Assembly (NCBI RefSeq): GCF_001704415.2
Contig: NW_017189517.1
Location: 7,017,167-7,081,166 of the forward strand
DNA: 64,000 nucleotides
Reading direction: 5' to 3'
Source: Capra hircus
Lineage: Eukaryota; Chordata; Mammalia; Artiodactyla; Bovidae
Position 1 is the stretch's first letter. Every line of letters begins with the position of its first letter. The notes beneath the pieces were generated by a model, which was not told the origin of the DNA, made no database searches, and saw only the letters and a list, made by a program, of their open reading frames with translations. Shown piece by piece: positions 36,313 through 48,649 of the stretch. The translations under genes were made by a program, and so were the position numbers.

Positions 36313-37340
36313 ACCACCACAAATTTAAAAATATTTGTTCTCATTCTGTGAAAAATGTTTTTGGTATATTGATATGGGGTTTCATTGAAACTGTAGATTG
36401 CCTTGTGTTGTATGGTCATTTTAACAGTATTAACTCTTCCAATCTAAGAACACTATGTATCTATCTGTTTGTGTCATCTTAAGTTTCTTTCACCAGTGTC
36501 TTACGGTTTTGGGGGTACAGGTCTTTTGCTTCCTTAGATAAGTTTATTCCCAGGTATTTTATTCTTTTTGATGCAATGGTAAATAGGATTGTTTCCTTAA
36601 TTTCTCTATTGATATTTGTTAGTGTATAGAAATGAAGCATATTTCTGTATATTAATTTTGTATCCTGCAATTTTACCAAATTTGTTGATGAGCTCTAGTA
36701 GTGTTCTGGTAGCATTTTTAGGATTTTCTATGTATAATATGTTATCTGCAAACAGTGACAGTTTTACCCCCTTCCTTTCCAGTTTGAATTCCTTTTATTT
36801 ATTTATTTTCTTCTTTGATTGCTGTGGCTAGGACCTCCAAAACTATGTTGAATGAAAGTGGTGAGAATGGACATTCATATCTTGTTCCTAATCTTAGAGG
36901 AAATGATTTCAGCTTTTCATCATTGAATATATTATCTGTGGGTTTGTCATATATGACCTTTATTATGTTGTGGTATGTTCTCTCTATACCCATTTTCTGG
37001 AGAGTTTTTATCATAAATGGATGTTGAATTTTATCAAAAGCTTTTTTCTGCATCTATTGAGATCACTATATGGGGTTTTTATTCTTCAGTTTGTTGATGT
37101 GGTGTATCACATTGATTTGTAGATATTGAAAATCCTGGTATCCTTTGGATTAATGCCACTTGAACATGGTGTATGACCCTTTTAATGAATTGTTGCATTT
37201 GGTTTGCTAGTATTTTGTGGAGGATTTTTGTATTTATGTTCATTAGTTGTATTAGCTTGTAATTTTCTTTTTTGTGGTATTTTCATCTGGCTTTGGTATC
37301 AGGGTAATGGTGGCCTCATAGGACTGTTTTATGTTTAAGC

Positions 37341-37929
37341 TCGTTAGGTTATCTGAGAGAACAACTTGTATGGGGGTTAGGCATATGCTATCCTCCTTTT
37401 GTCTCTCTCCTTCCACCTCCTCAAAGAGGTGGTAGAGAGAAATATTTGAACAGTGATAGGAATAGGGGAGGGCAAAGGTATTAAAAAGCATGAGGTTGGA
37501 GGGATATATACAAATGTTGTAAGTGTAGAGGACCATGCTAACAAGTGAAAATGGAAGCTACATCCCTGGGTAGAGCCTATAAAAGGTTTGTGACTGAGAT
37601 GTGAGAAACACAGAGATGCAAGAGAAAAGTGAAAGGGAGATTGGGAGCTTAATATATATGGCTCAGATTCTGAACTGGGGAAGGAAGCTCCAGAAAAGAC
37701 CTAGAGACTGGAGGCAGCACCATCTCAGATGGCTAAGGTTTAGAAGAAAAGAAAGTCCCGCATACCATCCTCTCCAAAGGAAGTAGTCTGCATGAGTTGT
37801 GAATTCATAGCATCCCAAATGCAGTAGCCTTCTAGTGTGATTGCCTACTTGACAGATTTCTCCCAGGTGGACTCTGGACCACTAGCATGGATTGATTGGC
37901 CCTTTGGTGAAGAGGAAATAACACAATCT
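37341..37929. other. Unassigned segment with TATA-like motif
   Basis: No recognised repeat or gene. A gcctataaaaggtttg motif lies at 37573-37588. It could be an old LTR or single-copy DNA. Confidence 0.35.
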
Positions 37930-38430
37930 TCCTTTTTAAGAAAATTTCCAACTTATTGAGCTGCAATTTACTTACAATAAGATTCACCCATTTTAAATGT
38001 ACAGTTGGATGAATTTTAGTAATTGTATAAAGTCATACAACCATCACCATAATCTAGTTACAGGACAGTTCCATGATCCTAAAAGATTTCCTTTTATACT
38101 CTTCCAAGACCCCTGGCCTCAAGCATCCATTGATTTGCTTTCTGCCAGTGTATTCTTTTGTGTTCCACTTCTTAGTTATGGCATATGAGATCTAGTTCCC
38201 CAACCAAGGATTGATTGGGCCCCCTGCATAGGGAGCATGGAGTCTTAGCCACTGGACCACCAGGGAAGTCCCAATCATAATTTTTTAATAGCAGATGTTT
38301 TAAATTTTGATGAAATCTAATTTATCTTTTTCTTTCTTTTATGGTTTATGCTTTTTGCATACTGAGAAATCTTTGTCTACTGCAAAGTCTCAAAAAATTT
38401 TCTCCTGTGGCTATTGAGTTGTTCAGCATC
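37930..38430 (-). mobile_element. L1M 3' fragment split by CHR SINE
   Basis: 37930-38155 (acaaccatcaccataatcta) and 38276-38430 (ttgatgaaatctaatttatc) are reverse L1 text on either side of the SINE. Confidence 0.7.
38160..38275 (-). mobile_element. CHR-type SINE
   Basis: cttagttatggcatatgaga to ccactggaccaccagggaag. Confidence 0.88.
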
Positions 38431-39118
38431 ATTTCTTTCAAAACCTGTCTTTTTTCTTTCTTTCTTTTTGTTTGTTTGTAATTCTTCTATTTTCTCTCTA
38501 CACTTTTACTTTACTGAGGTGAAGTTCTGCCATCTTCATCTGTTAACAACTCTGTGGACCCAGATTGGAAGTGGAAATGCTGCTGCTGTTGAGAAACGTT
38601 GTCTAACTGTAAGGAATATCGGCAAACATATTCGACCATGGCATTTGGTCAGAGCTTTGTGGATGCAGAACTTGTGGCACCACATTCTCTGTGGTTTGTT
38701 AGCTCCTTGAAACTTTGGAAAGATGGAAAAATCTAGGGTTAAAGTAATAGAAATCTGAAGATTTTGAAGAATCTATGTCAGTTCCAGGGAACAAAGTCCC
38801 AGACTCCAAGCCCATACTTGAGTGAAGCCCCTGTAGCTGGATGGAGTGGAACAGAAAAAAGCTTTATGCATAATTTGAATTTTAGTTTCTCTGAGGGAAC
38901 AGATAAAAGATATTTTATTGGTGCTTTAATTTTTCTAAGGGAGTATAAGTGTGTATCTGTGATTTGGAAAAAAGGACTAGAGTTTGGTGTTGAAAAGTGA
39001 TGGTGAATTTGGTATATTTTCAAATACTTTGGGTATTATCCAGTGTATATTAGTCTAGTTTCTAAATTCTTAAGTAGCCATTGACCTTAAATATGCTTCT
39101 CTGTATATGCACACACAT
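38431..39118. other. Unassigned segment
   Basis: No repeat family recognised. Overlapping open stretches at 38414-38710 and 38764-39000 have no identifiable homology and are not called as genes. Confidence 0.35.
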
Positions 39119-39205
39119 TGTGATGGTTAATTTTATGTGTATCAATTTGGCTGGATCATGGTGCCAAATAATGCTGGTCAACCATTATTCTGGATGTTTC
39201 CATTC
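39119..39205 (+). repeat. LTR-like medium-reiteration repeat, 5' part
   Basis: tgtgatggttaattttatgt, aatttggctggatcatggtg. The same family in reverse appears at 39742-40050. Family name not assigned. Confidence 0.55.
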
Positions 39206-39700
39206 AGATGATATATACACACACATATATACATACATACAACTGGTAATATACCCTTCATGTTATCTTGCTCCTTACTACTTCTTTTCTCCACATATTA
39301 ATATTTTTGGAGATTGTTCCAAACTTCACATATAGATCTACTTTTTTCTTTTATACAACAGTATGATATCCTCTTGTATAGGTATACTATGTTTATTTAA
39401 CTAGTCTCCCATTTATTACTATATTTTAATATTTATCTTTACAAGTAATACCATAGTGACCACCTTTGTACAAAAAGTTTTACACCTGCTTTTTCAGTAG
39501 AATAGATTCAGAGATACATACAAGCATTTAATATATACATATATATATCTTTTTATATTATCTCTAGCTATTGGATGTCTGCATAATATTCCATTATATG
39601 ACCACTAAATATATTATTTAGTTATTGAAGCAGTTCCCTATGATTGAATAGTCAGTAGTTTACAATATTTTGCAAAAAATAGGTTAAGGATAAAGATGAG
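39206..39700 (-). mobile_element. Probable old L1M 3' region and TA/CA microsatellite
   Basis: A short TA/CA run (39209-39240), then ggatgtctgcataatattcc and similar reverse L1 motifs. Confidence 0.45.
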
Positions 39701-39741
39701 TTTGACTGGTTCTGAATGAGCATGTGTATGTGTGTGTTTGT

Positions 39742-40050
39742 GTATTAAGCAGGGTACTCCAGAGAAACAAACCAATAGAATGTGTATATATAAAGAAAGG
39801 GAATTCCCTGGTGGTCCTTTAGTTAGGACTTGGTGCTAGAGTCCAGGTTCAATCCCTGTTCAAGGAACTAAGATTGTGCAGGCTGCGAGGTGCAGTGAAA
39901 AAATACAAATAAAAAATTGAGAGATTTATTTTAAGGAGTGGGTTCACGTGATTATGGAGGCTGGTTGGGGCAATAGTATGGAGATCCAGGGAAAAGCCAG
40001 TGTTGTAGTTCAAGTCCAAAGGCCAACTGCTGGCAGAACTCCTTGCTTAA
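39742..40050 (-). repeat. LTR-like repeat split by CHR SINE
   Basis: gtactccagagaaacaaacc, then after the SINE gagatttattttaaggagtg, gtgattatggaggctgg and ctggcagaactccttgct. Confidence 0.6.
39799..39905 (+). mobile_element. CHR-type SINE
   Basis: gggaattccctggtggtcct, caggttcaatccctgttcaa, A-rich tail. Confidence 0.85.
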
Positions 40051-40189
40051 GTTAGGTTAGCCTTTGTGAATTTGGTACATAGTAAGTGCTTCTCAACTGT
40101 CAGCCTAAAAAATAAAATAACAAAATTAAAAGTAAAATGAAATGTGTTTTACTAATTCTAATTAAATCCTCAGTATGCTTTATCTATAG

Positions 40190-41135
40190 CTTAATTTTAA
40201 AAAGGGGAAAAAAACAAAATGCAAAAGATGTGAAGAGACATTTCACTAAGGAGGATTTATAGATGGCAAATAGGCACATAAAATATGTTCAATATTATTA
40301 GTTATTAGGGATACACAAATTAAAACCGTGTTGACCTATCACCATGCATCTATCAGGGGATCTAAAATTAATGAGAATAACACATGCTGAGGAAGATGTA
40401 ATGAAAGTAGATCATTCACACATTGATGGTGGAAATATAAAATGGGACAGACACTCTGGAAGGAGTTTGGCAATTTCTATTGAAAGCTAAATGTGCAAGC
40501 ACTATACCACCTAGCCATTGTACTCCTGGGCACTTATCCCAGAGAAATGAAGATTTCTGTTCACATGAAAACCTGTACACAAATGTTCAGAGCAGCTTTA
40601 TTAGTAATAGCTTTATTCACAAACTGGAAACAACCCCATTGTCTTTCGACTGGTGAATGGTTAAACAAACTGTGGTAAATCTATAGGTAAATCTATTGCT
40701 CAGCAATAAAAAGGAAGGAACTATTGATACAGGTAACCACCTGGATGAATCTCCAAAGAACTGTGCTGAGTGGAAAAAGCCAATCCCCAAAGGTTACATG
40801 CTGTCTGATTGTATTTATATTATTTATGTACTTTCTTGGAATAAAATTATAGAAATGGAGAGCAGTTTACTGTTTACCATGCATTAGGGAGGAGAAGGGT
40901 GGAAGGGAAGAAGGTATGGCTGTGAAGAGGAAATTCGAGGGGTCCTTGTGCTGATAGAACTGTTCTGCATCTCAGCTCTATCAATGCCAATATTTTGGTT
41001 TTGCTATTGTTTTCTACCTTTGCAAGATGTTGCTCTTTGGGGAAACTGAGTATAGGATACACTGGATCTCTCCATAGTATTTCTTACAACTGCATATAAT
41101 TATCCCATAATAAGAAGCTCAATTAAAGAATTTAA
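40190..41135 (+). mobile_element. Old L1M ORF2 end and 3'UTR
   Basis: cactctggaaggagtttggc, cctgggcacttatcccagag, caaactggaaacaaccccat, tcttacaactgcatataatt in L1 order. Confidence 0.8.
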
Positions 41136-41169
41136 CAAATAAACATCATTCTCCCAATGGACCGGTGAA

Positions 41170-41737
41170 TGCAGCCATGAGATTAGAAGATGCTTGCTCC
41201 TTGGAAAGAAAGCTATCACAAACCTAAACAGTGTATTAAAAAGCAGAGATATCACTATGCTGAAAAAGCCCCATATAGTCAAAGCTATGCTTTTTCCAGT
41301 AGTTGTGTTCAGATATGAGAGTTGGACTATAGAGAAGGCTGAACACCAAAGAATTGATGCTTTTGAATTGTGGTGTTGGAGAAGAGTCTTTATAGAGTTC
41401 CTTGGACAACAAGGAGATCAAACCAGTCAATCCCAAAGGAAATAAACCCTGAATATTCATCGGAAGGACTGATGCTGAAACCGAAGCTCCAATACTTTGG
41501 CAATCTGATGTGAAGAGCATCAGGAAAAGACCCTTGCGCTGGGAAAGATTGAAGGCAGGAGGAGAAGGGGGCAACAGGGGATGAGATGGTTGGATGGCAT
41601 CACCGACTCTATGGATATGAGTTTGAGCAACCTCCGGGAAATAGTGAAGGACAGGGAAGCCTCTCAGGCTGCAGTCCATGGGTTTGCAAAGAGTCTGACA
41701 TGACTGTGCGACTGAACAACAACAACAACAACAACAA
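41170..41737 (+). mobile_element. BovB LINE 3' end with AAC tail
   Basis: Starts gcagccatgagattagaaga, carries the KAMLFPVVVF C-terminal region and ends gcgactgaacaacaacaac. CAA replaces the TGA/CGA codon at about 41567. Confidence 0.92.
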
Positions 41738-42124
41738 AATAACCAGGACCAAACAGTGTGGTTGTACTTACAGACAAAAAAGACGGAATCATGTGGCAGT
41801 AAAACAACAACAAAAAAGTGATGCTAATGGGAGAATGTTTCAAATGTCAAAAACAAATGGATTATCTTTTCTTACACTCCTTCAATGGCTCACAACAATG
41901 CCACATTTAGTATGCTTCCTATTAGAACTAGAATTATCATACAGCTTTCTGTTTTCCTCAGAGTTCCTGATTGTATTTCATTTTTATTGTCAACCAAAAG
42001 CACATGTAAATAGCTTCTGATTTCTTACATAAGTTGATTATGGAATTTGTGCCCATCAGGGATATTCTTTACTGAGCTCTTTGACTTCCTGTTCTAATTA
42101 TTACCTATTGCTTTCTTGGTCAGT
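41738..42124. other. No gene recognised
   Basis: Single-copy-looking AT-rich DNA. Confidence 0.35.
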
Positions 42125-42176
42125 TTAGCAGTTCTCATCTTGGGATTTCTTCAATTGCACACCTCTGGAGTACTTT

Positions 42177-42354
42177 TTCAAAAATATTTATTTATTTGGC
42201 TGTTCTGGGTCTTGCAGCATGCAGGATCTTTGATTTTCATTGCAGCATATGGAATTTAGTTGCAGTATATGGGATCTAGTTCCCTGACCAGCAATCGAAC
42301 CCCGGCCCCTACATTGGGAGCTGAGTCTTAACCACTGGACCACCAGGGAAGTCC
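42177..42354 (-). mobile_element. CHR-type SINE with exact 12-bp TSD
   Basis: tatttatttggctgttctgg to ccactggaccaccagggaag. ctggagtacttt is at 42165-42176 and 42355-42366. Confidence 0.95.
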
Positions 42355-42598
42355 CTGGAGTACTTTAAAATACAGATTTTTAGGCATTCCCACAGATCTG
42401 TTCAGTTGGAGTTTCTTGGAGTAGGTGTGGCTGGAGTATATGCATTTTAAAAAAACTCCCCCAGGTGATTTTAAAAAAAATTGAAGTATAGTTGATTTAC
42501 AGTGTTGTATTAATTTCTGCTATACAGCAAAGCGAGTCACTTGTACATATATATGTACATATATTATATTTGTACACATATATAGTGTGCTGCTGCTG

Positions 42599-42859
42599 CT
42601 AAGTCGCTTCAGTGTCCGACTCTGTGTGACCCCAATGGACGGCAGCCCACCAGGCTCCCCTGTCCCTGGGATTCTCCAGGCAAGAACACTAGAGTGGGTT
42701 GCCATTACCTCCTCTAATGCTTGAAAGTGAAAAGTGAAAGTGAAGTCACTCAGTCGTGTCCGACTCTTAGCGACCCCATGGACTGCAGCCTACCAGGCTC
42801 CTCCGACCATGGGATTTTCCAGGCAAGAGCACCGGAGTGGGTTGCCATTGCTTTCTCCG
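42599..42859 (-). mobile_element. Bov-A2 SINE inside L1
   Basis: Two reverse BovA monomers after a GCT-rich end (gctgctgctgctaagtcgct). Flanked by atatagtgt / atacagtgt (42590-42598, 42860-42868). Confidence 0.92.
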
Positions 42860-42877
42860 ATACAGTGTACTATTTGT

Positions 42878-42917
<40 letters not shown>

Positions 42918-42930
42918 GATATATATATGT
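42878..42930. repeat. (CA)n(TA)n microsatellite
   Basis: About 12 CA then about 9 TA units in the L1 3'UTR. Confidence 0.9.
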
Positions 42931-43099
42931 TCTTTTCCATATTCTTTTCCACTATGGTTTATCACAGGATTTTGAATATAGCTCTCTGTGCTATACCTGT
43001 AGGACCTTGTTGTTTCTCCCAGGTGAATTTTTGCTCATCAGTCATATTTGAGAACCCATGTAGCTTATCCTTAGAGTCCTATAACTGATGTTATTATTA

Positions 43100-43320
43100 T
43101 TAAGAGTAATAATAAGTACTGTTGTTTGAGGATTCATTATGTTTCCAGGCATTGTTTTAATAGTGAATGCATGGTCTCATTTAATCTTTACAATGAACCT
43201 GTGAGGTAGGTACTATTATTATCCCTATTTATAGAAAATTTAGTTCAGAAAAGTTCAATCACACCACTTTCAAGATCCAGAAACAAGATCAGAACTGAGT
43301 TTTGTCTGACAACAAATCTT
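43100..43320 (-). repeat. MIR SINE
   Basis: gtgaggtaggtactattatt and the flanking reverse MIR motifs. Confidence 0.8.
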
Positions 43321-46300
43321 GGATTTAACCAACAAACTGTTAGTTTTTAAATGGATAGACCCAAGGGCCTCATGGAAAATCTCGAGAAGTAAAAGAACTT
43401 GGTGTTGGATCACAGATTTAGGACTGTGTACTGTCAACTAGTTTTACAGCTAAAACCTGGCATCTTTTAATCAGTTAAATCAACTAAGCAAGGTTATTTT
43501 TGTGAGATACCAGAAGTATGACTAATGGACTGTGGGTCAAGTGGGAAACCTTCACAATTTTGAACTCTGAATATTTTGGACACAATAAAAATTATTCACA
43601 AATTCTACCAATAAATATCTTAAAAGTTTTTCCATGGAAACATCTCAAAGAAAGGTGGTATCTATGGCTATCTCTAACTGGCTGCTCCATATTTTCTCTG
43701 GCTTCCATTTTGATGGATAATTGGAGTGAGCTGTACTAATTTCTGAGTTTTTAAAATAGAATGCTTAATTCAGTTTTAGTTAGGAAAATTAAGAGTAGCC
43801 TCTAAATGACTTGTTCACTTTAGTGGCTAAATATTTGGAATGACATACCATGCCATCGTTGAACTAGAGCCTTAACTTTTACGGATACCAAAGATGACTC
43901 AGAACTGTTCCCATTTAAGAAGTATGCCCTAGAAGCTCTTGATGTTCTGATATGGACTGATCCCCAAGATACCTCAGGTTTAAAAAAAAAACAAACATGT
44001 AGTATGTTGCTACTTGTATAAAGAGAGGGCACGCAAATTTGGCAATAAATACATTAAAATCTCTAAAAGGATGCATAAGAAGAAAACAAAAGAAACGTCC
44101 TAGTAATGGGCACAAAAAATAATGTTTAAAATCTAACTTTAAATTGTTAATGAAATGTGCAAAATCATTACACACACACATAATGGAATAGTGAATTTTG
44201 TGCTACATTAGACTGCTGCACGCTTTCATACTGCATTGGTTGTTTTTCTTGTGTGATTTAAAAACCCAAACCAACTCTTCTAATTAAGCTCTCCCTGGCC
44301 AGGAGCTCACTTGGATCCCTGACAGTCCCTAGTTAAAGCCTAGTTTTTTAGTTTTTGACAGCAAACTAAGACCCTCTTGTTTGCTTCAGGAAAACTGGCT
44401 GGTTTTAGTTCCTGGTATTATTTTGGTGGTACCCTCATTCCAACAAGTCACCAATCCACTTGACCATGATATACAACTGTGCCAGATTTTTCTTGGTTGC
44501 TTTTTGTGACAGATAGTAGTAGTAGCGATAAAGTTACTGTTAGCTTGGTTTTGATTTCTGACAAATTATTTTGGAAGCAGGAATAAGGTGGTATATTAGG
44601 ATGATAAATTAAAGGTAAAAGCAACTAAATCAGATTACTTGAATGACTATATGTTTTTAGGGAATATATTTTAATTCTTCCATTTATTGCTTCTTAATTA
44701 GTCTGTAACTCAGAAGGTTAAAAACACCAAAGACAGGTGACATTTTACGAAATCTTTCAAATGTGCTTTTTCTGATAGTGCTGCTCGATGTGAATAGTAT
44801 TCAGTAATTTTTAAAATAATTTTATTTATCTTTGTTAACATGCTTGGAAATAGGAAAAGAGACTGAGTCAGAAACCTTCAGTACTTTCATTGTTAAATCC
44901 ACCTCATCTCCCTTTATGTGACTTCTTGACAGAAAAGAAATGGCCTAAGAATTTCCACCTGCCTGATTAGACATTTGTAAGAAGTCTTACAGTACTTTCA
45001 TTTCACAAATATATTACCCCAAGTAATAAGTTTTTATAACCCTTACCCCTTAAGGAGCCCAAAACTAGGCTCGAAGGGAAATGACAAACTTTGCCAAAAA
45101 ATTGGAAATATCCTTTCTTTCCCCTCTGTGGTCTAGTGGTGTCACTTAACTATAACTCCTCAGTCTGTGACCTTCAGAAACCTAGAGGGCTAAACAGAAG
45201 TAGAGCATTGAAGGTCGCCCCCTCCACAGATACACAAAAAGGGGAACAAATATTCATTATAACAGGTAAGTGTTTTTATAATTATGGCAGATGGTGATTG
45301 AAGCAAAGGCAATTCAAAAGGGGAGACACGCAAAAGCAATAATTTTGAATGTTTGACATTTGTTTTGAAACTACCTTACTACCCTATACCCTTTACCATC
45401 TGTCTGTTATCCCTCCCAACACCCACCTCTGTCTTCCCACAGGGCTCCATTGTCTGCAGTTCCTGTTTCTCAGGGGCGGAGCTGTGGGAGGCAGCCATGG
45501 GTGCCATAATAGGCACCTGCGGCCAGCACAATGGGCTGTGGGTGCTTGTGGGAGAGACAGATTGATGTATTGTGCATGGGGGAGGAGGGCTGTCACTTGA
45601 ATCCATGTGAACCCAGGCTTTAGGGGCAAGGGAGATTGACAGCTTTTGTAGGTTGCATTTCTTTTTCAAAGCTTGGCTTTAATAGACAGTAAGTTTGGGG
45701 CCCCAGGCTTTCACTCCCATAATTCTAACAGGGCAATCACGAGCATTCAGCATTTCTTTTTACCCCCCTTGTTACGCATTAAATGATTTCAGTAAAGGAA
45801 TGTGCAGCATTAATTAGAATTTGTTAGCAGATACCAAGGGGAAAAGTTTCTTCACAACAACTATAGGAGGTGTCATTTGTACAAAGACTTTTTTGTTTTC
45901 TTTCCCCATTACATTATCACTGCAATATGTAAGGTAGTGATTCTTTTCATTTAAATTAAGTGGAAAGCTACTAAATCTTGTTTTATTCTCCAAAAAGAAT
46001 AAGGTCCTTAACACTTATCTTTTAACTTCTTTCATTTCCTAAGGTTGGTGTTTACTTTTGCTTTCAGTCCGACCCATTTACTGATCTGTGTGGTTGTGTA
46101 TCCAGTTTTGTGTACCATTTAGCTCTTACAATTACAGGCAACCCACTACTGATATATAAGGATTGTTTCAGGTGAAAATAGCTACGAGTAATATTGAAAG
46201 TCATTGACACACTGGGTCCCATTTTAGTAATGATACATTGAGAACTGCCAAAAATTAGACTCTTAGGTTTGTGTCCTAACATTTCCTAAAACTAATTTTC

Positions 46301-48649
46301 CCTAGTTGATATTTAACCTTAGCCACGACATCAAAATTATGGAAGAATGGGGCAGCAGCTAAGGAATATTTTTCCTATAGAAAACTCACTCCTAAACCAC
46401 GTCAGTATTTTAAACATCAAAAGTACCTCCACCCCAAGCACACACAGATAACATCACTTCCTTACAGCTAGTTTAAATGATCTTGGGCTTTTTGGTTTGA
46501 TTTCCATTTTTCTATTCTTTTCTTAAAAATTCTGGCATTTTAGGCTTATAAAGGGACAGAACTAACCTCAGATAGGATTCTTATAAACATACATACTCTT
46601 TGCAATCTGAGGAACTGATGAAACATTAAAAAAATTTTTGGTGTGATTTTTCTGAATTATCTCTCATATAAAATCATTTTCACCATGGAAGGAGTTGGAG
46701 GCTAATTGAATTAGAATTTTTCCCGTTCAATTGTTTTATTTATATGTGTTAAGGGCAACAGTGAAAAATATTGATTAAGTCTACCATTATTTCTCAGAAA
46801 GAACATATTCCCACACAGTCGTCTGGCTCTGTCTATTATAATAATTTGGTGCAATGGTTTAAAAAGTAGTGGGGTGATAATAATTAGGGCGTGCGACACA
46901 GAAATTTCAATGCTGGATTCAACATTTCACCATGCAGGGCAGGAAAATTGCCGACTGGGGCTAGTCAGCTCTAAGTACTAATTAACTAATTAATCAGGTG
47001 CTGAAACCAACTGAATGGAGGATACCAGCCAGACAACTCAAGCCCAAGCAGAGGGTTGTGCTCTTTCAAAGACACTGCAGTCTTTCTTCTTGCTTTTTAA
47101 CCCAATCAAAAATGAGGGGAGAAAATAGGATATGCTGACCTACTGTCGGTCATTTCGGTCCAAGTTTTTTTACTTAGAGAAAATAAAAACATGTGCCTCT
47201 GATAATAACTCTGAGGCACCATATTCAGGGTAGTCCTAAAGCTCTGGCAAAGGGCTATCTCCTTGGCCATGAACTATTTCAGGGCTAGTATATGTGGGTG
47301 TGGAGGGGGGAGGAGGCTCTGCCTTCTTGGAGTTTTCTTTTACAATATTTTCTTAACATAGGAGAATGAGAAATGTATTTCTCCTTTTGGGCTGATCTTA
47401 GGTCTTTTGCCTCATCCCTTGTTTATGTAAATGAGAAGAGTCCAATTACACATATGGAAAAAGGGTTTAATGAATCGTGAAAAAGCCCGGTTTGCAGAGA
47501 AAGGGCGCAATCCTCTCGTCTTCTTCTCTTTTATATTAAACTTAGAAACATGTATTTCTTTTAAAGAAGATGATAAAGCTTAATGGTTATATCATTTTAT
47601 TTTATATACTAATCTTCATACTTGGGAATTATTAAGTATATTTTGCTAGAATTATCTTTGGAAGGCTTTCTGGAGACAGCAGATATTCTACAAGAACAAC
47701 TACAAAACTCTTTTTTCCCTAAATTAAAAAAAAAAGTATTACGTTAGTTCCTTCCATTTTTGACGTTATTCTTAGTTCATGATATATTTTTTTTAAACAC
47801 AGTTTGATCTGGAATTGTCTGCACTGAAAAAAGGACTGCATCATTATAAGAGGTTGTTACCGAACCCAAGGAAAAAACTTCAGTATTGCATACTATTTTA
47901 GCTCAATTTGGGTATTATTATGGTGTTTTTAACTAGCTAGAATTTTTGGAGTGTTGCAAATTAGATAAACTCCCACCCCTCCACCACCACCTCCTTAAAG
48001 GTACTAAATTTTACACTAGAGCATAAAATCCCGTGTTTGGGATTTCATTTGCCTATTTTCTTTCCTCTCACTTCTTCATCCTGGAATTGTCAATAGTTGA
48101 ATGTAGACCACACAGAAAACGCCTCAACCGATTTTTTTAAATGACAAAAAAAAAAAAAAAACCCTTGAAAGAATATGGGGACGGGGGGAGTGAATCAATG
48201 CCATTTCTGACTGTAACTCTTAAAATTTGATAAGTACCCAACCAGCCTGGAAGAGGTGCTTTACAGGGCCAGAAATAAAGTTCTAAATCACGACTGCAGG
48301 TGCTTTCCAGAGACCAAATCCAACAGCTTGGTTGGGCACTTGGGGAAACTGAGGCTGGAAAAACCGGGAGGGGCGGGGCGGCAAATGCCTGAATTGATTC
48401 CCCGCCCCCCCTTTCATAAAATGACTGCTTCGATCCATGGAAAACACTTCTCCTGGGCACCTCCTGTGTGGAGGGCACTGCCAGGATGCCGACTTCAAGA
48501 GGGCCGTGCTCTTTCCACTCTAACCCCCGGCCTTCCCGGATCGGCGCCCTGGATGTGATCGACACCATGAAGTTGCCCCATAATCCTCTCTGGCAACATA
48601 GGATGTAAAATTTGATCAGCTCATTGGATGAAGCCGACAAGTCTCAAAA
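43321..48649. other. Repeat-poor AT-rich block upstream of HAPSTR2
   Basis: 5.3 kb with no young SINE or LINE, unlike the rest of the window. 45440-45590 is a GC-richer island with three SOX-type motifs (ccattgtct, gcacaatgg, tattgtgcatg). 46978-47000 holds clustered TAAT sites next to an E-box (actaattaactaattaatca, then caggtg). No coding frame recognised. Looks like conserved regulatory DNA, by inference only. Confidence 0.5.

Larger units (their letters stand above)
33310..37340 (-). mobile_element. Artiodactyl L1 3' portion with three nested insertions
   Basis: Minus-strand L1 covers 33310-34565, 35628-35816, 35975-36127 and 36313-37340. It runs from the 3'UTR (tatagttgatttacaatgat, ccctgtgctatacagtagat) into ORF2. 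Minus-strand open pieces at 37053-36799 (KAFDKIQHPFMIKTL) and 36679-36479 (KRIKYLGINLSKEAKDLYP) are L1 ORF2 landmarks. Frames are broken, so it is inactive. The insertions are BovB, a CHR SINE and a Bov-tA. Confidence 0.88.
42469..43017 (-). mobile_element. Truncated artiodactyl L1 3' end, 9-bp TSD
   Basis: tgaagtatagttgatttaca to tgctatacctgtaggacctt. cccaggtga is duplicated (42460-42468, 43018-43026). Contains the Bov-A2 at 42599-42859 and a (CA)n(TA)n microsatellite at 42878-42930. Confidence 0.9.
42125..43058 (+). mobile_element. MER5A-like transposon host of nested insertions
   Basis: MER5A-like pieces at 42125-42164 (cagttctcatcttgggattt), 42367-42468 (ctcccccaggtga) and 43027-43058 (ttgagaaccca) are split by a CHR SINE and by an L1 that itself carries a Bov-A2. 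Confidence 0.65.

Noticed and set aside
48137..48640. 167-codon minus-strand frame upstream of the gene
   Set aside because: No family recognised, low-complexity ends, and it lies in the transition into the CpG island; likely chance.
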